Source: Colwellia chukchiensis
GTDB taxonomy: Bacteria; Pseudomonadota; Gammaproteobacteria; Enterobacterales; Alteromonadaceae
Reading direction: 5' to 3'
Length of the DNA stretch: 64,000 bases
NCBI RefSeq assembly: GCF_002104455.1
Contig: NZ_NBOC01000003.1
Location: 124,001-188,000 of the forward strand
Numbering within the stretch: the first letter of the stretch is position 1; every line of letters begins with the position of its first letter. A program made the position numbers and the translations under genes. Below are positions 48,285 to 58,029 of the stretch, one piece after another. The notes under the pieces were generated by a model that made no database searches, was not told the DNA's origin, and was given only the letters and a program-made list of their open reading frames with translations.

Positions 48285-50459
48285 TTAAAAGCTATATTTA
48301 TAACCTAAGGTTACGCTGCGTGGCTTACCTGCCATGATAGAGCCGTGTGCGCGTGTCGCCATGTACTCTTTATCCAATAAGTTATCTACATTGAAGACAA
48401 TTTCTTGGTTATCACTCAGGTTATAATGAGCGGCTAAATCCACCACAGTACGGCTATCAATCACCTCATCAGCGGCAATGCCCCCTTGCCCTGCACTCGT
48501 GCGCATTTCATCAGTGTAACGCACTAAAATATCACCTCGCCATTTTTCGCCCACCACACCAACGCTTAGTTGTAGTTGGTTTTCTGGTACATAAGGCAGT
48601 TCGTCACCTACGGCAACATTACCCCAAGTATCTAAGCCAGATGAAAAGGCGTTTTGAAACTCAGTTTCGGTAAAGGTATAAGTTAAGTCTACAGGAACCG
48701 ATAATGCCCCCGCTGCAAAGGCATAGCCGGCTTTAAGCTCTAAACCTGATACTTTAACTTCACCTGCGTTGTATTGATTACCAATGTTTTCTTCATCACA
48801 ACCTTGGCTAGCGGTACAGTTACCATGCATATTTTCATAATCTGAGTAGAAAAATAATGCTTCAGCGCTAATGGCAGATTGATTAAAGCGCATACCTAAC
48901 TCGTAGTTGATACTTTCTTCATTGTCGGCTTTATTATTACCCGGTGCTGGCGGCGCAAAACCTTTTTGTACACCACCGATAATTACTAAGTCATTATTAA
49001 CACGGTAAGTCACCGCTAATGAAGGTAATAATACTGAAACATCATTGCTAACATCTTTCTTTAACGGTTCGTTACGATCAATAACGCCTTTGGCCCAATC
49101 TTGACGTGAAATCGTCATGTCTTCATAACGTAAACCGGCATTAATAATGAAGTCACCAATCGTGTATTCATCATGAACAAACAAAGCCAACGCTTCTGCG
49201 CTATCGATACGGTTTGAATTAGAGCCAGGTACGCCTGCCGACAGTAATGACATCTGGTAGCTACTGTCCATGCTATAGCTATCTACCCACTGAAAACGGT
49301 CCATGTTATCTTCATGATAACGAGCACCAAATTTCAGCTGATGAGCACCAAAGTCTGCATCTAATACCGTTTGAATGCCTTGAGATTCATAGGCACGACT
49401 GTTGGCTTTAACATCAACATCAAGTGCAGTGCCGGCAAAGCTACCGTTATCAAAGGCTGCGGCGTCATTAATACCGCCACCACCTAAGCTGTTACCGTTG
49501 ACACTGCTGGCTTTATACCAGTTACGGCTAAACTCATTGTAGTAGGCAGAAGTGCCTAACGTGAATTGCTCAGACAGCTTAATATGATGGTTGATTTGCA
49601 ATTGCTTATGGCTAGTGGTCATTTTATCAAGCTGCGACGCAGAGTAACGTGCATACGGGTTAGCTTGGTAGTCTGTTGCCGTTAAGCCCATATATGTTTC
49701 ATCTGACTCTTCATCAGAATACTTTAATTTTAACTCTAGCTCTTGATAGTACTTGGCATCAAGATCACTATTAATCATCACTTTCGCTAATAAATCATTT
49801 TTGACAAAACCAGTTTTATCATCGGTATGGTTTACATCTTTAAAGCCATCAGCTTGATAGCGAAATAATTCAAACACAGAGGAAACATTTTTACCCGCTC
49901 CCCCTACATAGGCATGTGCTTTTGCAAAACCGTCTTCGCCGGCACTTAAGTTGACTTGCCCCGCTAGCGCTTGCTCTGGGATAGCGCGCGATAACATATT
50001 AACCACACCACCTGTGGTGCGCGGGCCATACATGGCACTTGAGGTCCCTTTTAGTACTTCAATTTGCTGCATACGACCTGCGGTTGGAAAATAATAAGCA
50101 GAAGGCGCTGAGTAAGGCGCTGGTGCCGCTAATACACCATCTTCCATAATAGTAATTTTTTCACTACGGTTTTGACCTGTACCACGCATACCTATGTTAG
50201 GGCGTAAGCCATAGCCGTCTTCTTCTAGTACATAAACACCCGGCACTGAAGTCAGCGTGCGCATAATATCGGTAAAATCAAATTTTTCTAATTCAGTTTT
50301 TGACAACATGTGTGCACTACCTGGCACATCATTTACCGCATTTGCATTACCAAATATAGCTAAATGCTCCATATCATCGTCAGCAAAAGCGACTGTTGAT
50401 AAGGCAGAAAAAACAGATAAAGCAAGTAACGCGGGTTTAAATGGAGAAGTATTTCGCAT
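48285..50459 (-). CDS. TonB-dependent outer-membrane receptor (FecA-like)
   Basis: 724 residues: signal peptide (about 1-26, ending VAFA), a plug domain (about 40-165, with PNIGMRGTGQNRSEKITIMEDG), and a 22-strand type barrel ending in aromatic YKYSF. It imports a ferric chelate or similar ligand using TonB energy. The Fur box upstream makes iron the likely cargo; the substrate is otherwise unknown. The N-terminus lacks the extra signalling domain used by FecA to control a sigma factor. It stands alone without a visible ABC transporter. Confidence 0.9.
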   Translation of the reverse strand: MRNTSPFKPALLALSVFSALSTVAFADDDMEHLAIFGNANAVNDVPGSAHMLSKTELEKFDFTDIMRTLTSVPGVYVLEEDGYGLRPNIGMRGTGQNRSEKITIMEDGVLAAPAPYSAPSAYYFPTAGRMQQIEVLKGTSSAMYGPRTTGGVVNMLSRAIPEQALAGQVNLSAGEDGFAKAHAYVGGAGKNVSSVFELFRYQADGFKDVNHTDDKTGFVKNDLLAKVMINSDLDAKYYQELELKLKYSDEESDETYMGLTATDYQANPYARYSASQLDKMTTSHKQLQINHHIKLSEQFTLGTSAYYNEFSRNWYKASSVNGNSLGGGGINDAAAFDNGSFAGTALDVDVKANSRAYESQGIQTVLDADFGAHQLKFGARYHEDNMDRFQWVDSYSMDSSYQMSLLSAGVPGSNSNRIDSAEALALFVHDEYTIGDFIINAGLRYEDMTISRQDWAKGVIDRNEPLKKDVSNDVSVLLPSLAVTYRVNNDLVIIGGVQKGFAPPAPGNNKADNEESINYELGMRFNQSAISAEALFFYSDYENMHGNCTASQGCDEENIGNQYNAGEVKVSGLELKAGYAFAAGALSVPVDLTYTFTETEFQNAFSSGLDTWGNVAVGDELPYVPENQLQLSVGVVGEKWRGDILVRYTDEMRTSAGQGGIAADEVIDSRTVVDLAAHYNLSDNQEIVFNVDNLLDKEYMATRAHGSIMAGKPRSVTLGYKYSF

Positions 50460-50518
50460 GGTTAACGCCTGTAAAAATTACACAATAATTGGAATTGCGT
50501 GCATTAAATCACGATTCT

Positions 50519-50539
50519 AAATGGGAATCAATATCATTT
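50519..50539 (-). promoter_or_regulatory. Fur box upstream of the TonB-dependent receptor
   Basis: On the minus strand AAATGATATTGATTCCCATTT is close to the gammaproteobacterial Fur consensus (AATGATAATNATTNTCATT). It lies about 60 bases before the start codon, where Fur with Fe(II) would block transcription. Confidence 0.8.
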
Positions 50540-50621
50540 GCATTATTTATACTGACAAATTTGATCTAAAACAAGCTCAGCTTAAATTAGCAAAAATCTT
50601 CATAGTAATTGTCGCAAAGGC

Positions 50622-51731
50622 TTACAGCGCCAATATCTTAGCAATTTGTGCGTTAACCTCTGCCACATTAAATTGACCTTCTGCCATGCGGCGACTGCTG
50701 TTGGCCATTTGCGGCCAACGCTCTGGGTGTTCAATAAACCACAACATGCGCTGCACCAAGGCATCAACATCGCGAACCGGCACTAAATAACCATTTGCTC
50801 CTGCAACTACAGTATCGCGACAACCTACTGTGTCTGTGGTTAATATCGCTCGTCCTATGCTCATGGCTTCAAGCACAGTGCGGGGTAAGCCTTCATGATA
50901 AGAGGGTAAGGTGTAAATATGGCAAGCTGCTAAATACGGTTTTACATCATCCACGGCGCCTAAATAGTCAAGCTGCCCGCCGGCTTGCCATTGTGCTACC
51001 TCAGCCGCAGATATTTTATCTGGTGAGCTGTCATAGGGCCCAACAAGCTGAAATTTTGCTTGCGGATAAGTTTGTTTAACAATGCGCGCCGCTTGTGCGT
51101 ACTCTCGAATACCTTTATCACCTAATAAGCGCGCTATCAGTAAAAATGTCACCTCGCCAGTAGGTAAAGGCTGTTGCTTAAATTCTTGCGTATCTATGCC
51201 TGAGCCAAATACCCGATAACACTGCTCAGCACGCGCTAAACCTAAGTCGATAAAACATTGTCGATTGTCTTGATTTTGAAAAATGACGTTTTGCGCTTTG
51301 AGCAATGAAAATTTATACAAACATTTCACAATAAGGCTAACTGAGTTGCGCAGCCAGTTGCCTTTTTCAAAGGCATAACCTAAGCCGGTTATCATGGCAT
51401 TAAAGTTGTCAAAGCGGGTAATATGCGCAGCAATGCCGCCCCATATAATGGGTTTTATGGTGTACGCCAATACTTTATCTGGCGCTATGGCATGATAAGC
51501 ACGTTTGATATCGAGCAAGGTTTGCAAATCGATAAACGGATTCAAGCCGTTGCGCGCCACGCGATAAGGCCGAAAACTCGCGCCAAGCGCATGTAGTTGT
51601 GCAATCACATCAGCGCTTGCCGGCGCACTCATCACAGTAACCTGATGACCGGCTGCAATAAAGTGGCGAATCAGATTACCGCGAAAGCCAATAATAGAGT
51701 TGGGATAGGCACCAATAATGAGGATCTTCAT
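50622..51731 (-). CDS. Glycosyltransferase family 4, PglA-like
   Basis: 369 residues, GT-B fold with MKILIIGAYPNSIIGFRGNLI at the N-terminus (nucleotide-free domain) and SYHEGLPRTVLEAMSIG near residue 275 (nucleotide-sugar domain). The first half, with KVLAYTIKPIIWGGIAA and AMITGLGYAFEKG, resembles PglA-type transferases that add HexNAc to lipid-linked bacillosamine. That would fit the sugar made by the divergent arm of this locus. Last gene of the minus-strand glycan operon. Confidence 0.85.
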   Translation of the reverse strand: MKILIIGAYPNSIIGFRGNLIRHFIAAGHQVTVMSAPASADVIAQLHALGASFRPYRVARNGLNPFIDLQTLLDIKRAYHAIAPDKVLAYTIKPIIWGGIAAHITRFDNFNAMITGLGYAFEKGNWLRNSVSLIVKCLYKFSLLKAQNVIFQNQDNRQCFIDLGLARAEQCYRVFGSGIDTQEFKQQPLPTGEVTFLLIARLLGDKGIREYAQAARIVKQTYPQAKFQLVGPYDSSPDKISAAEVAQWQAGGQLDYLGAVDDVKPYLAACHIYTLPSYHEGLPRTVLEAMSIGRAILTTDTVGCRDTVVAGANGYLVPVRDVDALVQRMLWFIEHPERWPQMANSSRRMAEGQFNVAEVNAQIAKILAL

Positions 51732-51802
51732 ATGCCATACCTAGCCAACAGCCAACTAGCGTTAGCGTAACGCGCTTTCATACATTGATCAGCCCTTTGC
51801 AC

Positions 51803-53320
51803 TTAAGCACCCCTCCTGCGAATTAGGCTTTTTAATTGCTGACGCTCGTTCGCGGTTAAAATGATAAAATAACTCAGCGGTAAATAAAGCATTGCAGTAA
51901 GCAAACACGCTACTACCAAACCGTCCCATGTTGTGCTGATATAAGGTGATATCGTTAACGCAAACAGCGCTACTAAGAGTAAAACCGGCACTGAATAACG
52001 CAATATGGCGTAATACAGGTGCAGAATATTAAGTTTAACCACCCGATATAAGTAGATATTAACCAGTAACAGCTCGCCGACTAACAAGGCCAAAGCCGTC
52101 GCCCAAACGGCCCCAAGCATGCCAAATTTTTGCACTAAGTATACCGACAAAATGACATTAACGATGGCGGTTGCCAATAACAACAAGCTGCGCACTTTAT
52201 GTAGGTTTAGCGCTTGTAGAACCGCATTGATGGAACTTTGTGCTAGCACCAAAATAAAGGGCACCATAGCAATAAGTGCCACCCAGTACGCGGCTAAAAA
52301 CGCTGGACCAACAAACAAATAAATGAATAACTCACCGAAAAAGGCAAAGATGAGCAAAATATAGCCCAAGACTATCATTTGATAGCGCGCTATGGTGCAA
52401 AGCTGTGCCATTAATACTTTATTGCTAGCTCCTTGCTGCACCATCTGCATAATTTTCGTAGTAAAAATATTAACAATGACACTGGCAAAAGCAATAAAGC
52501 TAAACACCAATTGATTGCCAATATTAAAGATACCCAGCATAGTACTATTGGTTAGCGTACCAATAATTAAGTTATCAACTCGCCAGTTAATTTGATTAAC
52601 CAACACGTTTAAAGCAATAAATGATGTATAAACAAAAACTTCCTTTAGCGTCAGCCAATCAAGCAGTGTCGCTTTAAAACGAATATCAATATTACGGCGT
52701 ATATAAATAAAACGGATCAGGCTATGCAAAAAGTTGGTTGTGGTGTCTATGATAACAATGGCTAAAACACCAAAGCCCATTTCTAAGCCTACAACGATGC
52801 TTAAACAGCGGACAATAAAAACAATTATTTCCGTACTTTTCTGAAAACGAAACCTTTGATTACTGCTAATAATCCCGGTCAAGGCATTACTCATTAAGGT
52901 GATGACAACATTAACCAGCAAAATCAAAAATGCTGATTGTAGTAACTGGTTTTCATTGGCAGACAGCGAACCCGAAAAAATAGCAGGTAATTGCCACCAC
53001 AGAGCCATGCCAATAAAAAATACTAGTATCGCTAATACCGTGTAGATCAGCATAATGCTGCTGATAAACGCGGCTTCCTTAGCTTTATCCTGTTCGGCTT
53101 TATAGATGGCTAAAAATCGAATAGTGGTATTGGCTAAACCAAACTCTAAAACAATTAAATAGCCTGCTAATGCGCTAACTAAGCTATAAATACCATAATG
53201 ACTGACACCTAGGTGGTTGATAATAAATGGGATCAACAACAGCGCCGCAATATTTCTGATCACAATAGCGCAATAACTTAAAGCAACACCCGCACGCCTT
53301 TCCCGACTTACATTAGTCAT
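51803..53320 (-). CDS. Wzx-type lipid-linked oligosaccharide flippase
   Basis: 505 residues with about 12-14 hydrophobic segments and the N-terminal RAGVALSYCAIVIRNIAALL typical of polysaccharide biosynthesis flippases of the MATE-like superfamily. It would turn undecaprenyl-linked repeat units to the periplasmic side. It starts directly after the stop codon of the polymerase gene with no gap, showing coupling. Confidence 0.85.
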   Translation of the reverse strand: MTNVSRERRAGVALSYCAIVIRNIAALLLIPFIINHLGVSHYGIYSLVSALAGYLIVLEFGLANTTIRFLAIYKAEQDKAKEAAFISSIMLIYTVLAILVFFIGMALWWQLPAIFSGSLSANENQLLQSAFLILLVNVVITLMSNALTGIISSNQRFRFQKSTEIIVFIVRCLSIVVGLEMGFGVLAIVIIDTTTNFLHSLIRFIYIRRNIDIRFKATLLDWLTLKEVFVYTSFIALNVLVNQINWRVDNLIIGTLTNSTMLGIFNIGNQLVFSFIAFASVIVNIFTTKIMQMVQQGASNKVLMAQLCTIARYQMIVLGYILLIFAFFGELFIYLFVGPAFLAAYWVALIAMVPFILVLAQSSINAVLQALNLHKVRSLLLLATAIVNVILSVYLVQKFGMLGAVWATALALLVGELLLVNIYLYRVVKLNILHLYYAILRYSVPVLLLVALFALTISPYISTTWDGLVVACLLTAMLYLPLSYFIILTANERQQLKSLIRRRGA

Positions 53321-54646
53321 CTAATCATCTTTTCTGTAGGTATTATAAACAATAAGCATTAGCACAAAGTAACTGGTATATTTCGCTAGGTTTTGCAGAC
53401 TAAAACAATACAATATAAACACTAAAATAGGTAACCACGCCAAGCGAAAAATGGGCGCTGATGCAACTCGACTGCGCTGGGCTCGAAACGCAAAATAAAT
53501 ATAACTAAACAAGAGCCAGCTACCAAGCAAACCAAAACTGATAAGGATTTCTAAAAACGTATTATGTGGCCCAACCGCGTCACTAAACACACCCGCTTGT
53601 AAAAAGTGATGATTGTAATAACCTAAATAGCCATTAATACCAGCACCAAACAGCATAAAGGCAGCACTTAACTGCAAAAACAGCGCACTATATTCTTGCA
53701 AAATAACACTGCGTGAGCCGGTGAGCTGTGCCAAATTATCGGCATTAAATCTTGTCAATATATCTAACTCCCCTAGTGAAGAAAAACCACTAAGCCAATA
53801 GAAACAAAATAAAATAAGTAAACCATTAAGCGCTAAAAGCATGCGAACTAACATATCTCCTAATGCTGAGCGATAATAGAGCAGAAAATAAGCCACTAGC
53901 GAACAGGTGGCGACAATAAAAAAGCTACGCGAGACAGTAAGTGCGCCAAAGCTCAACATTAACAACATGATAACACGCACAGACTTAGTAATTTTTGCGC
54001 GAGGTATGACGGGTAAATAAAAGTACAGCACCAACAAGCACAATAAACCGAAATTATTGGGGTCGCCTGCAGCGCCGGAAAAGCGGGTGATGGCCTTGAC
54101 GGGTTCACTAGCTAACGGAGCAAAATAAGCACTTATCAAGCCATAAAAGGCCGACATGATCACGCCCCACAGCAATACCAAACGCAGCTGTGAAAATGCC
54201 ACATATTGTGTGCGATCAAATAATAACAATGACGTAAAAAGGAACAATATGGCCCAGCGAATTGTGGTTGAAGCCAACATCACGGGATTATAAAAAACAT
54301 GCATTAACTCATATAGCAACACCAATAACATGACAATCAAGCCGGGTTGATAAAATTGCGTTGCCATGACATGGGTTAATAAATAGCGACCAAAAATCGC
54401 CAATAAAATAAAGGTGAGTAATGAAATACTAATATAAGGAGACTGACTAAAAATATCAGCACAAGGCAATAAGAAAAATACTAATTGCAAGCTGCGCGCA
54501 AAGGGCAAAATCATGGCGGCGATAACGCCTAGACCCACAATGAGTAATAAAAATGGCGCACTGGCAGTAAAAGCATATAGCGCAATAAACAGCGCACACA
54601 ACACGAGCTCAGCATGAGCGTTACGCGCTAATTCAAATACCCTCAT
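53321..54646 (-). CDS. Wzy/WaaL-type O-antigen polymerase or ligase
   Basis: 441 residues, almost entirely hydrophobic with about 11-12 membrane helices and one larger loop around residues 290-340 containing FNADNLAQLTGSR. The later motif GAGINGYLGYYNHHF and VGPHNTFLEILISFGLLG (about 345-375) is typical of the O-antigen ligase/polymerase superfamily. Within this locus, beside a flippase, a polymerase role (Wzy) is more likely than a ligase. Overlaps its upstream neighbour by 4 bases. Confidence 0.83.
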   Translation of the reverse strand: MRVFELARNAHAELVLCALFIALYAFTASAPFLLLIVGLGVIAAMILPFARSLQLVFFLLPCADIFSQSPYISISLLTFILLAIFGRYLLTHVMATQFYQPGLIVMLLVLLYELMHVFYNPVMLASTTIRWAILFLFTSLLLFDRTQYVAFSQLRLVLLWGVIMSAFYGLISAYFAPLASEPVKAITRFSGAAGDPNNFGLLCLLVLYFYLPVIPRAKITKSVRVIMLLMLSFGALTVSRSFFIVATCSLVAYFLLYYRSALGDMLVRMLLALNGLLILFCFYWLSGFSSLGELDILTRFNADNLAQLTGSRSVILQEYSALFLQLSAAFMLFGAGINGYLGYYNHHFLQAGVFSDAVGPHNTFLEILISFGLLGSWLLFSYIYFAFRAQRSRVASAPIFRLAWLPILVFILYCFSLQNLAKYTSYFVLMLIVYNTYRKDD

Positions 54647-55728
54647 GACGGCTCTTCTAATTGATAAAACGCGATTAATTGTCGTAATACACTGTCCGTT
54701 GTATAACCACGTTCAGCATAGGCAGCATGGATCTGTGCCTGCGACACCTGCACTTGCGGTAAGTTATTTAGTGTTGTTAACCAAGACGCGAGATCATCTA
54801 AGCCATGACGCGACACTATGCCTAAGCCCATATCAGACTCTGTGCTGATGGTGTCGGCAATTAAACATGGCAAAGCCGCTGCTTGCGCTTCGAGCAATGC
54901 CACCGAAACACCTTCAAATAACGACGGCATAATAAAACCATCTACACTTTGCAACAAATTGGCAATCGCTGCGGTGGCCGGCAAAACGGTAAAACGCGAT
55001 TGTAAGTTCAGTCGCGTGATTTGTTGACAAAACTGTGCTTTAAGCGGTCCTTCACCGACACAAACAAAGTGAATATCGTCGGCTAAGCTAGGTTGCTTTG
55101 CCAACTGCAATAAAAATTGATGGTTTTTCACCTTAGAAAAACGTCCAACCTGTAAAAGCAAGGTTTTGTTGCTTGGTAAGTGTTGGTGCGGTTGCTTATG
55201 CCCCGAACTAACAGCAAACTTTTCAAGGCAGATGGCGTTATTAATCACGGTAAAAGGCTTGCCGCCATACAAAAATAAACCGGCCGCTTGGCCACACGCA
55301 AGGTGGACATTACTTGCGGCTGTGGTTAACGACTTAAGTAAGCCAATCACAGGCCGTAAGCGCGAGTTTTCTAACCCGCTAGTATGCGAGTGACAAACTC
55401 GTACCTTAACTCCAAAGCATTTTGCTAACCAAAGCAAAACCACATTCTTAAAACTATTATGAACATGCACCACTTGGTAGCGAGGCGCTGCGGATAAGAG
55501 CTTAATAACCGCTTTTAGATGTAAAAATGGCTGCTGCTTAAGGGTGGGAATAAGCCAAACCCTGCCGCCCATGGCGGTAATTTCTGGGTGCAGTGGTCCG
55601 TCATTAAAACTGATAAAGTCGAACTGATACTGCCGCTTATCCAGCTGTCGATACCAATTCATTACCACAGACGAGATACCGCCGTGCGTTAGCGCCGGCA
55701 CTACTTGCAGTACTTTAATCTTATTCAT
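54643..55728 (-). CDS. Glycosyltransferase family 4
   Basis: 361 residues with a GT-B fold: KVLQVVPALTHGGISSVVMNW at the start, VCHSHTSGLEN in the acceptor domain, LLQVGRFSKVKNHQFLLQLA at the linker, and PSLFEGVSVALLEAQAAALP binding the sugar nucleotide. It closely resembles the next gene upstream in architecture, so the two may be old duplicates with different linkages. Overlaps neighbours at both ends (4 and 8 bases). Confidence 0.85.
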   Translation of the reverse strand: MNKIKVLQVVPALTHGGISSVVMNWYRQLDKRQYQFDFISFNDGPLHPEITAMGGRVWLIPTLKQQPFLHLKAVIKLLSAAPRYQVVHVHNSFKNVVLLWLAKCFGVKVRVCHSHTSGLENSRLRPVIGLLKSLTTAASNVHLACGQAAGLFLYGGKPFTVINNAICLEKFAVSSGHKQPHQHLPSNKTLLLQVGRFSKVKNHQFLLQLAKQPSLADDIHFVCVGEGPLKAQFCQQITRLNLQSRFTVLPATAAIANLLQSVDGFIMPSLFEGVSVALLEAQAAALPCLIADTISTESDMGLGIVSRHGLDDLASWLTTLNNLPQVQVSQAQIHAAYAERGYTTDSVLRQLIAFYQLEEPS

Positions 55729-56872
55729 CGGGTAAATACGCTGCTAAATAACGTTGGCGAGTGCTCGATAAACAATAACCCTGTTGTCGAAATTGCCGAT
55801 CGATGTATTTTTTATCAACCTCAGGCAATGAGGCTTGTTGTAAAATGGCATCACACCATGCCGATGTGCCGGCCTGCAACGATAAAAACTGACATAAACC
55901 CACACCAATATCAGCTTCCTTGGGCATGCTTTGTGATAACACACAAGGTAAACCCGCAGCTTGAGCTTCCAGCGCAGCAACACCAAGCCCTTCATGCAAT
56001 GATGTCATCACCATCACATCAAACAACGACAACAAGCGTTTGATATCATTACGGTTGCCCCAAAAGCGCACCTGCGCGTCTAATGCTAAGTCATGAACTT
56101 GCTGCCTTAACACGTCGCCAAGTTCACCATCACCAATTAAATGCAAACAAAAGTTGCCTTCAAGCTGCTGTAGTCTTTTAGCGATTGCTAATAAAAAGTG
56201 ATGGTTTTTAACTGGATAAAAGCGGCCAACACACACTATGTTAATAACATCAGGGTCTAGCTGATAACGCTGTTTATCTAGCCTTGTGCTGGCACTTTTC
56301 GGTCTGATATTTTCGAAGTCAAAAGCATTGGCTATCACCTCAAAATTGGCGTTAGTTGTTAACTTAGTTCCGCTCGGCCGGCCATAGAGAAAGCGGCCCG
56401 CAGCCTCAGAAATTGCAAAGCGACGGGTCGCAAATTGCGCAATAAGTTGTCGCCCCAAGGCCAACATCAGTCGGCTCGCCCTGTTGTTTGCGCCTGTGTT
56501 GGTATTACGCGCATGGGCGATACGTACCGGCACCCTTGCTAAAAAGGCAATAAACACGCATAAACCAGAATAATAAGAGGTATGGGCATGCAGCGCGTTA
56601 TATTTAGGCTGCTGACGAAGCACTTGATACAACTGCCAAAGGTTTTTAACAAGCGACTGACGCGGGCTAGTAATAATATGGATTTTCCCGCCTTTTTCTA
56701 GCACTTCCTCGCTAAAATAACAGGGCTCTTCTGTCATGATCAAAAAATCATTCTCTAAAACATTTTTATCTTGGCAGCGAAACATATCCATAATACGGCT
56801 TTCTGCGCCACCTAAGTTTAAGTTCATAAAAACATGGAGTACGCGTTTTGGCGAAGACAGCTTTGACATCAT
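55721..56872 (-). CDS. Glycosyltransferase family 4
   Basis: 383 residues with N-terminal VLHVFMNLNLGGAESRIMDM, IAHARNTNTGANN, the linker IVCVGRFYPVKNHHFLLAIAKR and MTSLHEGLGVAALEAQAAGLP, a standard GT4 retaining transferase layout. Cytoplasmic, acting on the growing lipid-linked oligosaccharide. Its stop overlaps the next transferase and its start overlaps the acyltransferase gene (TAATG). Confidence 0.85.
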   Translation of the reverse strand: MMSKLSSPKRVLHVFMNLNLGGAESRIMDMFRCQDKNVLENDFLIMTEEPCYFSEEVLEKGGKIHIITSPRQSLVKNLWQLYQVLRQQPKYNALHAHTSYYSGLCVFIAFLARVPVRIAHARNTNTGANNRASRLMLALGRQLIAQFATRRFAISEAAGRFLYGRPSGTKLTTNANFEVIANAFDFENIRPKSASTRLDKQRYQLDPDVINIVCVGRFYPVKNHHFLLAIAKRLQQLEGNFCLHLIGDGELGDVLRQQVHDLALDAQVRFWGNRNDIKRLLSLFDVMVMTSLHEGLGVAALEAQAAGLPCVLSQSMPKEADIGVGLCQFLSLQAGTSAWCDAILQQASLPEVDKKYIDRQFRQQGYCLSSTRQRYLAAYLPDE

Positions 56873-57303
56873 TAATCTTGCTTAATCGGTTTAGCAGGCG
56901 CGCCAACCACAGTCGTATTCGCGGCAACATCACTTAGCACTACCGCATTGGCACCAATGCGGGCATTATCTCCAATGGTGATTGGCCCTAATATCACCGC
57001 TCCAGCACCAATAAAAACATTTTCACCAATGACAGGTACGCCATTCTCCGCTGCCGACTTACCATTGCCGCCAATGGTAACATTTTGGTAGAGGCAAGTA
57101 CCGGCGCCAATCTTGGCATGTTTATGAATAACCACACCCAGTCCATTATGAAAAAAGCCTACATTGGCGGCAATGTCGGCACTGTATTTAACGTCACAGG
57201 CAAACACAATACGAATAAGGTAATAAACAAACTTTGGTAAAATTGGAATTTTTTTTAAATAACACCAACGAGAAAAGTAATAGAGGCGAACCACGGCATG
57301 CAT
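56872..57303 (-). CDS. Left-handed beta-helix acetyltransferase (serine acetyltransferase-like)
   Basis: 143 residues. Hexapeptide repeats run from about residue 45 to 135 (IGAGTCLYQNVTIGG, IGENVFIGAGAVILG, IGDNARIGANAVV), ending PAKPI. The fold matches the CysE/EpsC-type acyltransferases often found in capsule and exopolysaccharide loci, where they probably acetylate a sugar. The catalytic histidines H52 (GFFHNGLGVVIH) and following H61 are plausible. First gene of the minus-strand operon. Confidence 0.82.
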   Translation of the reverse strand: MHAVVRLYYFSRWCYLKKIPILPKFVYYLIRIVFACDVKYSADIAANVGFFHNGLGVVIHKHAKIGAGTCLYQNVTIGGNGKSAAENGVPVIGENVFIGAGAVILGPITIGDNARIGANAVVLSDVAANTTVVGAPAKPIKQD

Positions 57304-57362
57304 AAGACGACTTAGATTTAAAAATCAATTTGTTATTATTGTACTGTGCAATTTACTCCTGT

Positions 57363-57392
57363 TATATTGGAAAATAAAGTGAAAATGAGGAA
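57363..57392 (+). promoter_or_regulatory. Possible promoter region of the plus-strand glycan arm
   Basis: TTGTAC (57339-57344) and TATATT (57363-57368) are 18 bases apart in the short gap between the two divergent arms. A start near 57375 would make the later ATG at 57427 the natural translation start of the first gene. The match is imperfect. Confidence 0.4.
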
Positions 57393-57426
57393 TTGCCAGT
57401 TTAGCGTATACTGCAAACTCGCCATT

Positions 57427-58029
57427 ATGTATAACTTCATCAAACGTTGCATCGACATTAGTGTCTCATTGTTAGCACTGATAATACTCTGCCCTATTTA
57501 TTTACTGGTGGCGTTGCTCGTGGCAAAAAAGCTCGGTCGACCGGTACATTTTAAGCAACCACGCCCTGGCTTAAACGGCAAAGTATTCATGATGACAAAG
57601 TTTCGTACTATGCACGATGCCACAGATAGCCAGGGTCAGCCATTACCTGACCGCCAGCGGTTAAACTCATTTGGCTTAAAATTAAGGCGTAGCAGTTTAG
57701 ATGAGTTACCTGGATTATTTGCGGTGTTAAAAGGTGATATGAGCTTAGTAGGGCCACGGCCGTTATTGGTTGAATATTTACCGCTATACTCTAACGAACA
57801 AGCGCAACGACATAACGTCAAACCTGGTTTAACCGGCTGGGCTCAAGTCAATGGTCGCAACGCCATTAGCTGGCAAGAAAAATTTCAGCTCGACCTATGG
57901 TATGTAAACAATCAGTCATTGTGGTTAGATCTTAAAATACTCCTAATGACCATTCACAAAGTCTGCAGTCAAGCCGATATCAATAGCCAGGGTGAAGCGA
58001 GTATGAGCAAGTTTACAGGGCAACCATGA
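57427..58029 (+). CDS. Phosphoglycosyl transferase (PglC-like sugar transferase)
   Basis: 200 residues from the ATG at 57427. A membrane re-entrant helix lies at about 6-28. The catalytic signature is KFRTMHD, followed by DELPGLFAVLKGDMSLVGPRP and KPGLTGWAQVNGRN. Such enzymes move sugar phosphate from a UDP-sugar to undecaprenyl phosphate and start lipid-linked glycan synthesis. The frame is open 27 codons upstream, but family members start near MYNFIKRC. Next to PglD-, PglE- and PglF-like genes it is likely to use UDP-diacetylbacillosamine. Overlaps the next gene by ATGA. Confidence 0.88.
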   Translation: MYNFIKRCIDISVSLLALIILCPIYLLVALLVAKKLGRPVHFKQPRPGLNGKVFMMTKFRTMHDATDSQGQPLPDRQRLNSFGLKLRRSSLDELPGLFAVLKGDMSLVGPRPLLVEYLPLYSNEQAQRHNVKPGLTGWAQVNGRNAISWQEKFQLDLWYVNNQSLWLDLKILLMTIHKVCSQADINSQGEASMSKFTGQP

